Part shown: positions 1 to 8,303 of the stretch, piece after piece | How positions within the stretch are numbered: position 1 is the first letter of the stretch | Layout: every line of letters begins with the position of its first letter | From: Fusobacterium sp. | GTDB lineage: Bacteria > Fusobacteriota > Fusobacteriia > Fusobacteriales > Fusobacteriaceae | NCBI RefSeq assembly: GCF_032477075.1 | Contig: NZ_JAWDXO010000029.1 | Span: 1 to 34,503, forward strand | DNA: 34,503 nt | Direction: 5' to 3' | Made by a program: the position numbers and the translations under genes | The notes under the pieces: model-generated | Databases searched by the model: none | What the model was told of the DNA's origin: nothing | The model's input: the letters and a program-made list of their open reading frames with translations, nothing else

Positions 1-98
1 TTATTCGATTAAATATATCTAATATGAAGCTAAAATAATTAATATTTTTTATTTTTTCAACAAATTTATCAAATTATAATTTCCTAAGAAATAAAAAA

Positions 99-120
99 GA
101 AGCCATTAGCAAATGGCTTC
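99..120 (-). terminator. Terminator of the secreted flavoprotein gene
   Basis: A perfect 9-bp stem (99-107 with 112-120, 4-nt loop) lies just past the stop codon at 128. On the minus strand it is followed by a T-run (complement of 93-98), the layout of an intrinsic terminator. Positions 1-98 are AT-rich and show nothing else that I can support. Confidence 0.85.
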
Positions 121-127
121 CCAATTA

Positions 128-1870
128 TTAATTTTGTAACGCTTTTTTAACTGCTGATCTTACAGCTCTACTTGATACAGTAGCCCCTGTAACCATATCT
201 ACATCAGATGTTTGATTATATATCATTGCTGGTATCATTTCATTTTCTACACCTTTAAATATCATTTCTGTTTCTTTTGATTCTACTGTTTTTATGCTGT
301 CTATAAATCCATTCTTTACAACAACTTCAACAGTAACATCTCCATTATGACCTTTAGATGTAGCTTTATATGTTCCATCTTTATACTGAGCTTTTAATTC
401 TGAATTAATTTTTATTATTGATTCAACTTTTTCAATTTTTTTATTTCCAATCAACTTGTTTTTCCCTATGTATTCAATTGATTGTTTTGCTGCTTGACGA
501 CCAAAGATAATTATATCAGCAACAGCATTTCCACCAAGTCTATTAGCACCATGTACTCCACCAGTTACTTCTCCAGCTGCATAAAGACCTTTTATTGCTT
601 TATTATTTTTATCTAAAACTTCAGTTTTTGAATTAATTTTGATTCCTCCCATAGTATGATGAACTCCTGGTGCTACTGGAATTGCATAAAATGGCCCTTT
701 TTCTAAAGTAAATTTCATTCCTGTTGTTCTTCCAAATTCTTCATCTTTCCCATTTTTTACATAACTATTCCATTTAGCTATTGACTCTTCTAACACTTTA
801 GGATCTACAGAAATTTTTCCTGCAAGTTCTTTAATATCTTTTCCTGTTATTAATATACCTATCTGATTCATTTCTTCTACTGCCTTCATTCTTTCTCTAA
901 GACCTTGATCAAATATTATATAAACATATTCTTCAGGCTGCTCAAGAATGACTGCTGAAAGTTTATCTCTAGTTTCCATTTCACTAATAAAACGTATTCC
1001 TTTTTTATTTACAAATATAGCTCCATTACCTCTTACAGATTCTGAAATAACTTCAGCTTTAGATTGTTCAACAGTTGGATTAGTCTGAATATATTCCATA
1101 TCTACCAATTCTGCTCCTGCTTTCTCAGCCATTACTATTCCACTTCCATCTGCTCCTGGATGATTTGTAGTTATAAATCCTTTCAGATCCTTACGATATT
1201 TTGTATATAATTCTTCATTTGCAGCAAATCCACCAGTAGCTATTACAACAGCTTTAGAAGATATCTCAATCTCATTATTTCTAATCAAATCTTTAGCCTT
1301 TACTCCTTCAATTTTTCCATTATTTATTATGAGACTTTGTGCTTCAGTTCTATAAAAAACTCTTATATTTCTCTTTTCAACATTTTCAGCTAAAGTTTTA
1401 ACAAGAACTCCACCTATACTTATTCCTCCAGTTGGTCTGTGCATACGAGGATTTTTTGCCCCTGCTCCTGCCCCTACATCATTTAAATCCATTCCTATTC
1501 CCTTTAACCATTCTACAGTATCTGCTGAATTTTCTGTAAAATACTTCACTACTTCAGGATTATTTATATCTTTTCCTCCCTTCATAGTATCTTCATAAAA
1601 ATCTTTAACACTGTCTGTTATTTTCATTTCTTTTTGAGTAGAAGTTTCTGCAGCATTTAATCCACCCTTTGATCTTACTGTATTCCCACCAGGAAAAGCC
1701 ATTTTTTCAAGTAAGATTACATTTGCTCCAGCATCAAAGGCTTCAATAGCAGCTGTCATCCCAGCTCCACCAGCACCTATTATTACTACATCAGTTTCAT
1801 ATTTCTGTATTTCCCCAAAAATAGTTGTACACAAAATTAAAATTCCAAAAATTATTCCTATTTTCTTCAT
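128..1870 (-). CDS. Secreted FAD- and FMN-dependent reductase (fumarate reductase flavoprotein family)
   Basis: This 580-aa protein resembles the soluble flavocytochrome c fumarate reductase family without haem domains. Residues 1-19 look like a Sec signal peptide (the Cys at 14 does not fit a lipobox). An FAD Rossmann fold starts at 27 (VVIIGAGGAG). The family motif HRPTGG is at 144-149, HHTMGG at 404-409 and NRLGGNA at 443-449. The C-terminal ~75 residues are an FMN_bind domain ending in DMVTGAT (558-564), where Thr564 is the expected covalent FMN site attached by ApbE. By spacing, R301, H404 and R444 match substrate/catalytic residues R402, H504 and R544 of Shewanella fumarate reductase, but the H365 position is Asn264. 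It probably reduces an enoate outside the cytoplasmic membrane; the substrate may not be fumarate. The gene has its own sigma-70 promoter (1902-1930) and terminator. ATG at 1870 follows AGGAGG. A 3-oxosteroid dehydrogenase-like label is less likely. Confidence 0.85.
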   Translation of the reverse strand: MKKIGIIFGILILCTTIFGEIQKYETDVVIIGAGGAGMTAAIEAFDAGANVILLEKMAFPGGNTVRSKGGLNAAETSTQKEMKITDSVKDFYEDTMKGGKDINNPEVVKYFTENSADTVEWLKGIGMDLNDVGAGAGAKNPRMHRPTGGISIGGVLVKTLAENVEKRNIRVFYRTEAQSLIINNGKIEGVKAKDLIRNNEIEISSKAVVIATGGFAANEELYTKYRKDLKGFITTNHPGADGSGIVMAEKAGAELVDMEYIQTNPTVEQSKAEVISESVRGNGAIFVNKKGIRFISEMETRDKLSAVILEQPEEYVYIIFDQGLRERMKAVEEMNQIGILITGKDIKELAGKISVDPKVLEESIAKWNSYVKNGKDEEFGRTTGMKFTLEKGPFYAIPVAPGVHHTMGGIKINSKTEVLDKNNKAIKGLYAAGEVTGGVHGANRLGGNAVADIIIFGRQAAKQSIEYIGKNKLIGNKKIEKVESIIKINSELKAQYKDGTYKATSKGHNGDVTVEVVVKNGFIDSIKTVESKETEMIFKGVENEMIPAMIYNQTSDVDMVTGATVSSRAVRSAVKKALQN

Positions 1871-1901
1871 ACATCCTCCTCAATTTTTATTCTTATATTT
1901 T

Positions 1902-1930
1902 ATAATACCATTATCTATCTTTTTGGTCAA
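1902..1930 (-). promoter_or_regulatory. Sigma-70 promoter of the flavoprotein gene
   Basis: On the minus strand TTGACC (1925-1930) is separated by 17 bp from TATTAT (1902-1907), with an extended TG one base upstream of the -10. The -10 is about 30 bp before the ATG at 1870. This indicates that the flavoprotein is transcribed independently of the sigma-54 system next to it. Confidence 0.7.
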
Positions 1931-1997
1931 TATAAAAACTAATTTTTTAGAATATTTACATCTATTTCTTAATTTTTTATATAATTTAAAAAATAAT

Positions 1998-3869
1998 TTA
2001 CTTTTCTTTTAATATTCTATTCAATGTTCCTCTATCTATTCCCAATTTAACAGCTGTTTTTGTCTTATTATTGCTTTCCTCTTCAAGTATTTCTTCCACT
2101 ATCTTTTTTTCTATTTCTCTAAGTGTCATATTTGAAAATTCATTCTTTCTCTTTTTAGTTTTTCCTAAAGGAAGAAGACTTAATATTTTATCATCTGAGA
2201 GTTTTAAATTTATTTTTAATACTACCACTCTTTTTATTATATTTTCCAGTTCTCTTACATTTCCTGGAAATGAATATTCAGATAATTTTTCCAATATATT
2301 TGTAAATCTTTCCACTTCAAAAAGATTCAAGCCAAGAAGTTCTTTCTCTAATATATGATTTCCAGTAATAAAGATATCTTCTTTTCTTTTTCTTAATGGT
2401 ATAGTTTCTATTTCCAGCACATTCAATCTATAAAAAAGATCTGTTCTGAATTTTCCCTCTTCACACAATAAAGAAAGATTTTTATTTGTAGCTGCTACAA
2501 CTCTCACATCTACATATATAGTTTCTTCTCCACCTACTCTTCTAAAACATTTTTCTTGAAGAACTCTTAAAAATTTATTTTGAAGGTGATATGGAATCTC
2601 TGATATTTCATCTAAAAAAATAGTTCCCTTATGTGCAAGTTCAAATAAGCCTTTTTTCCCTCTTCTCTTTGCTCCAGTAAAAGCTCCTTCCTCATATCCA
2701 AAAAGCTCACTCTCTATAAGATTCTCTGAAATATTAGCACAATTAAAAGCTATAAAGGGTTCGTTTTTTCTTTTGCTACCATTATGTATACTTTGAGCAA
2801 ACAGTTCTTTTCCAGTTCCACTTTCCCCTGTTATAAGTATAGTATTTTCTGTTCCTGCATAGTGCCTTGCAATTTTTTTAATTTCTTCAAAATTTTTATT
2901 ACAAGTTACTAAGTCTTTCCATGTATGTTTTGCTGAAAACTCTAAATTGACTAAAGATTTTCTTAAGCTATTTGCTGATTCTTCTATATTTTTAAATCTT
3001 CTAAAAATAAAAAGAAAGTTATTTTTATTCTCTGACTGTTGTACAGGCGTTATATCCATAGATACTTTCTCTTTTTTGGTATCAATAAGTATATTTTTCA
3101 CTTCATCTTTTAATCCAAAGATAAATTCCCTGTCTATCTCTTGTATAAAATCAAAAATATTATCATCTATATATATCTTATTATTAAATAATTTATTTCC
3201 CATAGAATTGTAATGCCCTATTTTTCCCTCATTGTCTGTATATATCATTCCACAATCTGTATTATTAAGAATGGCTGTCAGATATCTATTTTTTATTTTT
3301 TCATTCTCTTTAAACTCCAACATTTTTTTAGCCTCTTCAAAAGCCTTATGAATAGAATTATACTCTGATTTTATAAGATAAAAGTCTATATAATATGGCT
3401 TTTTCTCTAAAGTATTTAAAAGTACTGTATCTCCTATAAAAATTTTCACTTTCTTTTCATATATCAGCTCTTCAAGAGTATTCAAATATTTATTATAACT
3501 TTGCTCTTCATCAAATATCACTTCGTATGTTTCTTTAAATCCAGCTATATTAGCTAAATAACTGCATTTATATACTGCATTTTTATATCCTACTATCCCT
3601 AATGGAGTATCTGTTTTTTCTATTTTCTTTAATGTTTTCAATATTTCTATACTGGATATTTCTATTTCTATTACTGTAAGAGAGGTATTTTCTCTGATTA
3701 TGTTTGCTGTACCTCCTCTTGTTATAATTATTTCTCCATCATTATTTTGAAAATCTTTAGCCACTTTTACAGCTTCTGTTAAATTAGCGTATTTTTTTAT
3801 TAAAAATTTATCACTTTCTTCATGTTCTAAGAAGTCTTTATATGGTGCAAGCAAGCATATTCTTTTCAT
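1998..3869 (-). CDS. Sigma-54-dependent activator with PrpR-type sensor domain
   Basis: This is a bacterial enhancer-binding protein of 623 aa. An N-terminal PrpR_N-type sensor (about 1-185, with the family motif TRGGTA at 50-55) is followed by a PAS-like segment (about 195-290). The AAA+ domain has Walker A GESGTGKE (348-355), the sigma-54 contact loop GAFTGA (395-400) and Walker B FLDE (418-421). A Fis-type helix-turn-helix ends the protein (about 595-621). The reading frame is open 13 codons further upstream, but the ATG at 3869 has GGAGGA directly before it and begins with MKRICLLAP, typical of PrpR_N. PrpR_N domains bind small metabolites in the cytoplasm; the ligand here is unknown. It is transcribed away from a uxaA-like/kdgT operon that carries a -24/-12 promoter, so that operon is its likely target. 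Confidence 0.92.
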   Translation of the reverse strand: MKRICLLAPYKDFLEHEESDKFLIKKYANLTEAVKVAKDFQNNDGEIIITRGGTANIIRENTSLTVIEIEISSIEILKTLKKIEKTDTPLGIVGYKNAVYKCSYLANIAGFKETYEVIFDEEQSYNKYLNTLEELIYEKKVKIFIGDTVLLNTLEKKPYYIDFYLIKSEYNSIHKAFEEAKKMLEFKENEKIKNRYLTAILNNTDCGMIYTDNEGKIGHYNSMGNKLFNNKIYIDDNIFDFIQEIDREFIFGLKDEVKNILIDTKKEKVSMDITPVQQSENKNNFLFIFRRFKNIEESANSLRKSLVNLEFSAKHTWKDLVTCNKNFEEIKKIARHYAGTENTILITGESGTGKELFAQSIHNGSKRKNEPFIAFNCANISENLIESELFGYEEGAFTGAKRRGKKGLFELAHKGTIFLDEISEIPYHLQNKFLRVLQEKCFRRVGGEETIYVDVRVVAATNKNLSLLCEEGKFRTDLFYRLNVLEIETIPLRKRKEDIFITGNHILEKELLGLNLFEVERFTNILEKLSEYSFPGNVRELENIIKRVVVLKINLKLSDDKILSLLPLGKTKKRKNEFSNMTLREIEKKIVEEILEEESNNKTKTAVKLGIDRGTLNRILKEK

Positions 3870-3914
3870 TTTTCCTCCTACAGTGAAATTTACAGCTGCA
3901 AAATACAACGTTTT

Positions 3915-3935
3915 TATAATATATTTTATATTATA
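3915..3935. promoter_or_regulatory. AT-only inverted repeat, possible activator site
   Basis: Nine-bp arms (3915-3923 and 3927-3935) form a perfect inverted repeat with a 3-bp centre, about 80-100 bp upstream of the sigma-54 promoter, where an enhancer-binding protein would bind. Both arms are pure A/T, so chance is a real alternative in this AT-rich spacer. Confidence 0.3.
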
Positions 3936-4015
3936 TCATTATTTTTTATTCTTTATAATATTCTGATTTAAATTTATTCACTACTTTCGGTTATTTTTTA
4001 TTTTTTTCAATATTA

Positions 4016-4031
4016 TGGCATAAAAATTGCT
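4016..4031 (+). promoter_or_regulatory. Sigma-54 (-24/-12) promoter
   Basis: TGGCATAAAAATTGCT matches the sigma-54 consensus TGGCAC-N5-TTGCW, with GG at 4017-4018 and GC at 4029-4030, exactly 10 bp apart. Transcription would start near 4042, 32 bp before the first ATG. The divergent gene is a sigma-54 activator, which supports the call. Confidence 0.9.
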
Positions 4032-4073
4032 TTATATATCTATGGCAGATAATAAAATTCAAGGAGGCTTAAA

Positions 4074-4370
4074 ATGGAAAAACAAGGTGTTATAGTAACA
4101 AAAAATGATTCTTTAGCTACTGCAACTGTTGATTTAAAAAAAGGAGATATTGCCAAAATGTTTCTGGGGGATGAAGTAATTGAAGTAGTTATGAAAGAAG
4201 ATGTTAGATTTGGTCACAAATTTGCTATTAAAGACATTAAAAAAGGGGAACATGTTATAAAATACAGTGAAAGTATTGGAACTGCAACTCAAGATATTTC
4301 TATAGGGGAACATGTTCATGTCCATAATGTAGAAAGTGATAGAGGAAGAGGAGATAAAAAACATCAATAA
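4074..4370 (+). CDS. UxaA-family hydro-lyase, small (SAF-domain) subunit
   Basis: This 98-aa protein corresponds to the N-terminal SAF domain of altronate/galactarate dehydratases. Recognisable family motifs are FGHKFAI (about 43-49), VIKYSESIG and the closing GEHVHVHNVES, which carries the conserved histidines. In E. coli UxaA and GarD this domain is fused to the large domain; here it is a separate gene, as in sulfolactate sulfo-lyase (SuyA) and many Firmicute homologues. It has a strong GGAGG site and is the first gene after the sigma-54 promoter. It should form a complex with the large subunit 41 bp downstream. Altronate, galactarate, another aldonate or sulfolactate cannot be told apart from this sequence alone. 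Confidence 0.88.
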   Translation: MEKQGVIVTKNDSLATATVDLKKGDIAKMFLGDEVIEVVMKEDVRFGHKFAIKDIKKGEHVIKYSESIGTATQDISIGEHVHVHNVESDRGRGDKKHQ

Positions 4371-4411
4371 TAATTTTTTAACATAAATAAAAAATTCAGG
4401 AGGAAATTAAT

Positions 4412-5569
4412 ATGAAATTTATGGGATACAGAAGAAATGATGGAAAAGTAGGAATAAGAAACTATGTACTTATTTTAGCAACTAGTGTATGCTCTAATAA
4501 GTTAGCTGAAGATATTTCTAGAGCAGTTGAAGGAAGTACTCACATCAACAATACTTTTGGATGCTGTCAATTAGGAGGAGACGCAAGACTTACATTAAAA
4601 ACTATTGTCAATACAGGAATTCATCCCAATGTTGGAGCTGTATTAGTAGTTGGACTTGGTTGTGAAGGAGCTGAGCCTCTAGAAGTATATAATGAAATAA
4701 AGAAAACTGGAAAAAAAGTAGAAATGATAACTATACAGGGAGAAGGGGGAACTCTTAAAGCTTTTGCAAAGGGAGTTTCTATTTCTAGAAAATTTGCACA
4801 AGAACTTTCATTAGAGAAAAAAGTAGAATGTGATATTTCAGAACTTATTCTTGGAATGGAATGTGGAGGCTCTGATACAACATCAGGATTAGCTTCAAAT
4901 CCTACTTGCGGAGTAGCATCAGATATACTTGTAGAAATGGGAGGAACTAGTATTTTATCAGAAACTACTGAATTTATTGGAGCTGAACATGTTGTCGCAA
5001 GAAGAGGTATAAATGAAAAAGTTTCTCAAGAAATTCTTGATTTAGTGAGAGGATGTGAAGAAAGGGCAATAGCATTAGGAGAAGATATCAGAGGTGGACA
5101 GCCAACTCCTGGAAATATTGAAGGTGGGTTGACATCTATTGAAGAAAAATCCCTTGGATGTATTCATAAATCTGGTACTGCTCCATTCCAAGGTGTACTT
5201 CAATATGCTGATATTCCTGCTGAAAAAGGTCTCTTTATAATGGATACACCAGGACAAGATATTGAATCAATAACAGGAATGGTAGCTGGTGGAGCTCAGG
5301 TTGTTATCTTTACAACAGGTAGAGGAACTCCAACTGGTAATCCACTTGCTCCTGTCATCAAACTTACAGGGAACTTCCATACTTTTAAAAATATGGAAGA
5401 TAATATAGACTTTGATGTATCTGAAATTGTTTCAGGTCATAAAACTATAAAAGAAATGGGTGAAAAATTATTTGAAGAAATAGTTGAAGTCTGCAATGGA
5501 AAAATTACTAAGGCTGAAGCATTAAAACATAGAGAGTTCTGTATTTATAAAATAGCACCAACATTCTAA
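4412..5569 (+). CDS. UxaA-family hydro-lyase, large subunit
   Basis: This 385-aa protein is the catalytic GarD/UxaA C-terminal domain. It begins with GYRRNDGKVGIRNYVLI, the typical opening of the large domain, and has the conserved cysteine segments NTFGCCQ, LGCEG, MECGGSD and NPTCGVASD, plus TPGNIEGG. Enzymes of this family remove water from sugar acids (altronate to 2-keto-3-deoxygluconate) or sulfite from sulfolactate, using an iron centre. The gene lies between the small subunit and a KdgT-like permease with 8-41 bp spacing, so the three are one operon. No 2-keto-3-deoxygluconate kinase or KDPG aldolase is next to it, so the later steps must be encoded elsewhere. An annotated name of altronate dehydratase would be a family label, not a proven substrate. 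Confidence 0.9.
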   Translation: MKFMGYRRNDGKVGIRNYVLILATSVCSNKLAEDISRAVEGSTHINNTFGCCQLGGDARLTLKTIVNTGIHPNVGAVLVVGLGCEGAEPLEVYNEIKKTGKKVEMITIQGEGGTLKAFAKGVSISRKFAQELSLEKKVECDISELILGMECGGSDTTSGLASNPTCGVASDILVEMGGTSILSETTEFIGAEHVVARRGINEKVSQEILDLVRGCEERAIALGEDIRGGQPTPGNIEGGLTSIEEKSLGCIHKSGTAPFQGVLQYADIPAEKGLFIMDTPGQDIESITGMVAGGAQVVIFTTGRGTPTGNPLAPVIKLTGNFHTFKNMEDNIDFDVSEIVSGHKTIKEMGEKLFEEIVEVCNGKITKAEALKHREFCIYKIAPTF

Positions 5570-5586
5570 TACAAGGAGTGAATTAT

Positions 5587-6534
5587 ATGAAAATAAAAAA
5601 AAGTATTGAAAAAATTCCAGGTGGAATGATGGTAGTGCCTCTTATTATTGGGGCTGTAATGAATACATTCTGTCCACAGATCTTAGATATAGGTAGTTTT
5701 ACTACTAATCTAGCTAGAGGTGCAATGCCCATATTAGCTGTTTTCTTAGTATGCATGGGAGCTGAAATAAATTTAAAAGCAGCACCTCAGGTTATAAAAA
5801 AAGGTTCTGTCATTACAATTTCAAAATTTTTAATAGGTGCAGTTATTGGAGTTCTTGTAAGTAAGTTTATGGGAACTGAAGGATTATTTGGCCTTTCAGC
5901 ATTAGCAATAATATCTGCTATGACAAATAGCAATGGTGGACTTTATGCTGCCTTAACTGGTGAATTTGGAGATGCCACTGACACTGGAGCTATTGCAATA
6001 GTTTCTTTAAATGATGGTCCATTTCTTACTATGATAGCTCTGGGAAGTGCTGGAGTTGCCGCTATTCCTTTTTCTATATTAATTGGAGCTGTTATTCCTA
6101 TTCTCTTAGGTGCACTACTTGGAAATCTTGATGAAGATATGAAAGAATTTTTATCAAAAGCTGGAGGAGTTATGATTCCATTCTTTGCTTTTGGATTAGG
6201 ATGTGGGATAAACCTTTCTATGCTTGTAAAAGCTGGTATACCTGGAGTGATACTTGGACTTATGACAGTAATAATTGGTGGAATATTTAATATTCTTTCA
6301 GATAAAATAACTGGAGGCAGCGGAATAGCTGGTGCAGCGATCTCTAGTACATCTGGAAATGCTGTTGCTACACCTTTAGCCATTGCTGCTATGGATCCAA
6401 GACTTTTAGAAACTGCTAAAATAGCCACTGCTCAAGTTGCTGCTTCAACTATACTTACAGCATTTTTGGTACCTGTTTTAACAACTTATGTATATAAATA
6501 TAATCAAAGGAAAAAAGAATCTATTCAGATTTAA
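5587..6534 (+). CDS. kdgT: KdgT-family sugar-acid permease
   Basis: This 315-aa membrane protein opens with KIKKSIEKIPGGMMVVPL, the characteristic start of the 2-keto-3-deoxygluconate permease family, and contains about ten hydrophobic segments and the family stretch SAMTNSNGGLYAALTGEFGD. It is expected to carry a 2-keto-3-deoxy sugar acid or related anion into the cell with protons or Na+. A GTG at 5578 also opens the frame, but the AAGGAG at 5573-5578 overlaps it and is well placed for the ATG at 5587. It is the last gene of the sigma-54 operon and is followed by a strong terminator. Whether its substrate is that of the adjacent hydro-lyase or its product is not visible. Confidence 0.88.
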   Translation: MKIKKSIEKIPGGMMVVPLIIGAVMNTFCPQILDIGSFTTNLARGAMPILAVFLVCMGAEINLKAAPQVIKKGSVITISKFLIGAVIGVLVSKFMGTEGLFGLSALAIISAMTNSNGGLYAALTGEFGDATDTGAIAIVSLNDGPFLTMIALGSAGVAAIPFSILIGAVIPILLGALLGNLDEDMKEFLSKAGGVMIPFFAFGLGCGINLSMLVKAGIPGVILGLMTVIIGGIFNILSDKITGGSGIAGAAISSTSGNAVATPLAIAAMDPRLLETAKIATAQVAASTILTAFLVPVLTTYVYKYNQRKKESIQI

Positions 6535-6538
6535 AACT

Positions 6539-6564
6539 AAAGGCTGATCTTGTGATCAGCCTTT
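6539..6564 (+). terminator. Terminator of the sigma-54 operon
   Basis: A perfect 11-bp stem (6539-6549 with 6554-6564, loop TTGT) containing GGCTGATC and ending in TTTT lies 5 bp after the kdgT stop. The complementary strand has a weaker T-tract, so it may also stop leftward read-through from the nan operon. Confidence 0.9.
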
Positions 6565-6645
6565 TATATCTTCTATTAGCATAAATCTATCATAAATAAA
6601 TATATCTATATTAATCATAATTTATACTTTTAAAAAATTCTAATT

Positions 6646-6681
6646 AATTGTCTAAAATTTAAAGCTTACTATAAGACAATT
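6646..6681 (-). terminator. Possible hairpin at the end of the nan operon
   Basis: An 8-bp perfect stem (6646-6653 with 6674-6681, 20-nt loop) follows the nanE stop codon on the minus strand. Stem GC content is low and the T-tract is interrupted, so this is a weak terminator candidate; the stronger hairpin at 6539-6564 may do the job. Confidence 0.35.
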
Positions 6682-6695
6682 CTTTCCTTATATTT

Positions 6696-7370
6696 TTAAT
6701 CTTCCATTTCTGTTACAAATTTCCTTGTAATCTGCTGGGGTCTAGTTATAGCTCCACCAACTACCACTGCATATGCTCCTAGTTTTAAAGCTTTTTTTGC
6801 TTTTACAGGAGTATCAATATTTCCTTCTCCAATTACAGGTACAGTAACAGCTTTTATAACTTTTTCTAATTCTGTTAAAGGGTCATTTCCTTTTGTGTAT
6901 TCTGTATATCCTACTAAAGTAGTTCCCACTATATCAAATCCTACTCTTTCTGCTTCAACAGCTTCTTCTGCTGAAGATATATCTGCCATAAATAATTGGT
7001 TTGGATATTTAATTTTAGCTTCTTTCATAAGATTTTCTAATGTATTCCCATCAGGTCTTTCTCTCTTTGTTCCATCTAAAGCTATTACTTCCACACCTTC
7101 TGCTGCCAGAGCATCTATTTCTTTCATTGTAGGAGTTATATACACTTGATTATCTCCATACTGGTGCTTGATTATTCCAATAATTGGAAGATCAACATTT
7201 TTCTTGATTTCCTGAATATCTGACACAGTATTAGCTCTTATTCCAGAAGCTCCACCAACTAATGCTGCATAGGCCATCCTTCCCATTATGAAGGAACTAT
7301 GAAGTGGTTCATCTTCTAAAGCCTGGCATGAAACAATAAGTTTTCCTTTTACTTTTTTCAGTCTATTCAT
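6696..7370 (-). CDS. nanE: N-acetylmannosamine-6-phosphate 2-epimerase
   Basis: NanE (224 aa) converts ManNAc-6-P into GlcNAc-6-P in the cytoplasm, the last dedicated step before NagA/NagB. The TIM-barrel sequence has the family opening SCQALEDEPLHS, the GIIKHQYGDN segment with Lys68, and VIGEGNIDTP with Glu182; these two correspond by position to the catalytic Lys66 and Glu180 described for Clostridium perfringens NanE. The length is typical. It is the last gene of the minus-strand nan operon, 17 bp after nanA. The ATG at 7370 has AAAGGTG upstream. Confidence 0.95.
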   Translation of the reverse strand: MNRLKKVKGKLIVSCQALEDEPLHSSFIMGRMAYAALVGGASGIRANTVSDIQEIKKNVDLPIIGIIKHQYGDNQVYITPTMKEIDALAAEGVEVIALDGTKRERPDGNTLENLMKEAKIKYPNQLFMADISSAEEAVEAERVGFDIVGTTLVGYTEYTKGNDPLTELEKVIKAVTVPVIGEGNIDTPVKAKKALKLGAYAVVVGGAITRPQQITRKFVTEMED

Positions 7371-7387
7371 TATAATATCACCTTTCT

Positions 7388-8260
7388 TTATTTAGCAAGG
7401 TATTTATCAAAAAGTACTTTAGCTCCAGCCACTTGTTCAGGAGTTACTTTTGCCATAGGTCTTCTGCAATATCCTGCATCTACTCCTTGAAGTTTCATTA
7501 TTTCTTTGATAGTTCCATATAATCCATTTGCTAAAATACCTTCAATAAGATCATTAGTTACATGTTGTATTTCTAAAGCTTCAGCAATTTTTCCTTCTTT
7601 TGCTAATTTAAATATTTCTTTTGCTCTCAATCCATTTACATTATATGTGCTTCCAATAGCTCCATCAATTCCAAGAACTGCTGCTGGTAAAAGCATTTCA
7701 TCAAATCCTGCAAGAATTAATTTATTTGGATAAGCTTTTCTCATTCTTTCTAACAGAAAGAAATCTCCAGCTGTAAATTTAACCCCAATTATTTTTTCAT
7801 TAGCAAATAACTCTCCAAATTGAGCAACAGACATATTAACTCCAGTTAAAAATGGAATAGAATAAATAATCATGTTATTTTCAGTTTCTCTTACTATTGT
7901 AAAATAATATTCTTTAATTTCTTCAAAACTAAATTTATAGTAGAATGGAGTTACAGCTGAAAGACATTTATATCCTAGTTCAGTTGCATATTTTCCCAAC
8001 TCTACTGATTCAAATACATTAATACTTCCCACTTGAGCTATAAGCTGTACTTGATCTTTAGCTTCATCTATAGCTATTTCAAATATTCTTTTCTTTTCTT
8101 CTGTAGAAATCATAAAGTTTTCTCCAGTACTTCCACCTACATATAACCCATCAACTTTCATATTATCAATATTATGTCTTACTATCTCTCTTAACCCTTT
8201 TTCATTTATAGATCCATCCTCATTATATGGTACCATTAAAGCTGAAAATATTCCTTTCAT
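7388..8260 (-). CDS. nanA: N-acetylneuraminate lyase
   Basis: This 290-aa class I aldolase of the DHDPS/NAL superfamily cleaves Neu5Ac to ManNAc and pyruvate. It has GGSTGE (42-47), the catalytic Tyr133 in IIYSIPF and the Schiff-base Lys161 in IIGVKFTAGD, followed by a TIM-barrel C-terminal half with GSTYNVNG. E. coli NanA has Tyr137 and Lys165 at the matching sites. Other superfamily members (dihydrodipicolinate synthase, KDG aldolase) are possible in principle. However, the GVKFTAGDFF sequence and its place between nanE and yhcH in an operon with a sialate TRAP transporter make Neu5Ac lyase the clear choice. The start at 8260 has a GGAGGA site. Confidence 0.95.
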   Translation of the reverse strand: MKGIFSALMVPYNEDGSINEKGLREIVRHNIDNMKVDGLYVGGSTGENFMISTEEKKRIFEIAIDEAKDQVQLIAQVGSINVFESVELGKYATELGYKCLSAVTPFYYKFSFEEIKEYYFTIVRETENNMIIYSIPFLTGVNMSVAQFGELFANEKIIGVKFTAGDFFLLERMRKAYPNKLILAGFDEMLLPAAVLGIDGAIGSTYNVNGLRAKEIFKLAKEGKIAEALEIQHVTNDLIEGILANGLYGTIKEIMKLQGVDAGYCRRPMAKVTPEQVAGAKVLFDKYLAK

Positions 8261-8303
8261 TTGTTCCTCCTAATATATTTTATTTTTTATTATTTACTTA
8301 AAA

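Noticed and set aside
4074..5569. Naming the two hydro-lyase genes suyA and suyB (sulfolactate sulfo-lyase)
   Set aside because: The split into small and large subunits fits, but a split UxaA is also common, and the neighbouring KdgT permease points to a sugar acid. No sulfite- or sulfolactate-related gene is present.
5943..6428. Minus-strand 161-aa reading frame inside kdgT, and similar long frames opposite nanK, rpoC and rpoB
   Set aside because: They mirror codon bias of the real genes, lack ribosome binding sites and resemble no protein family.
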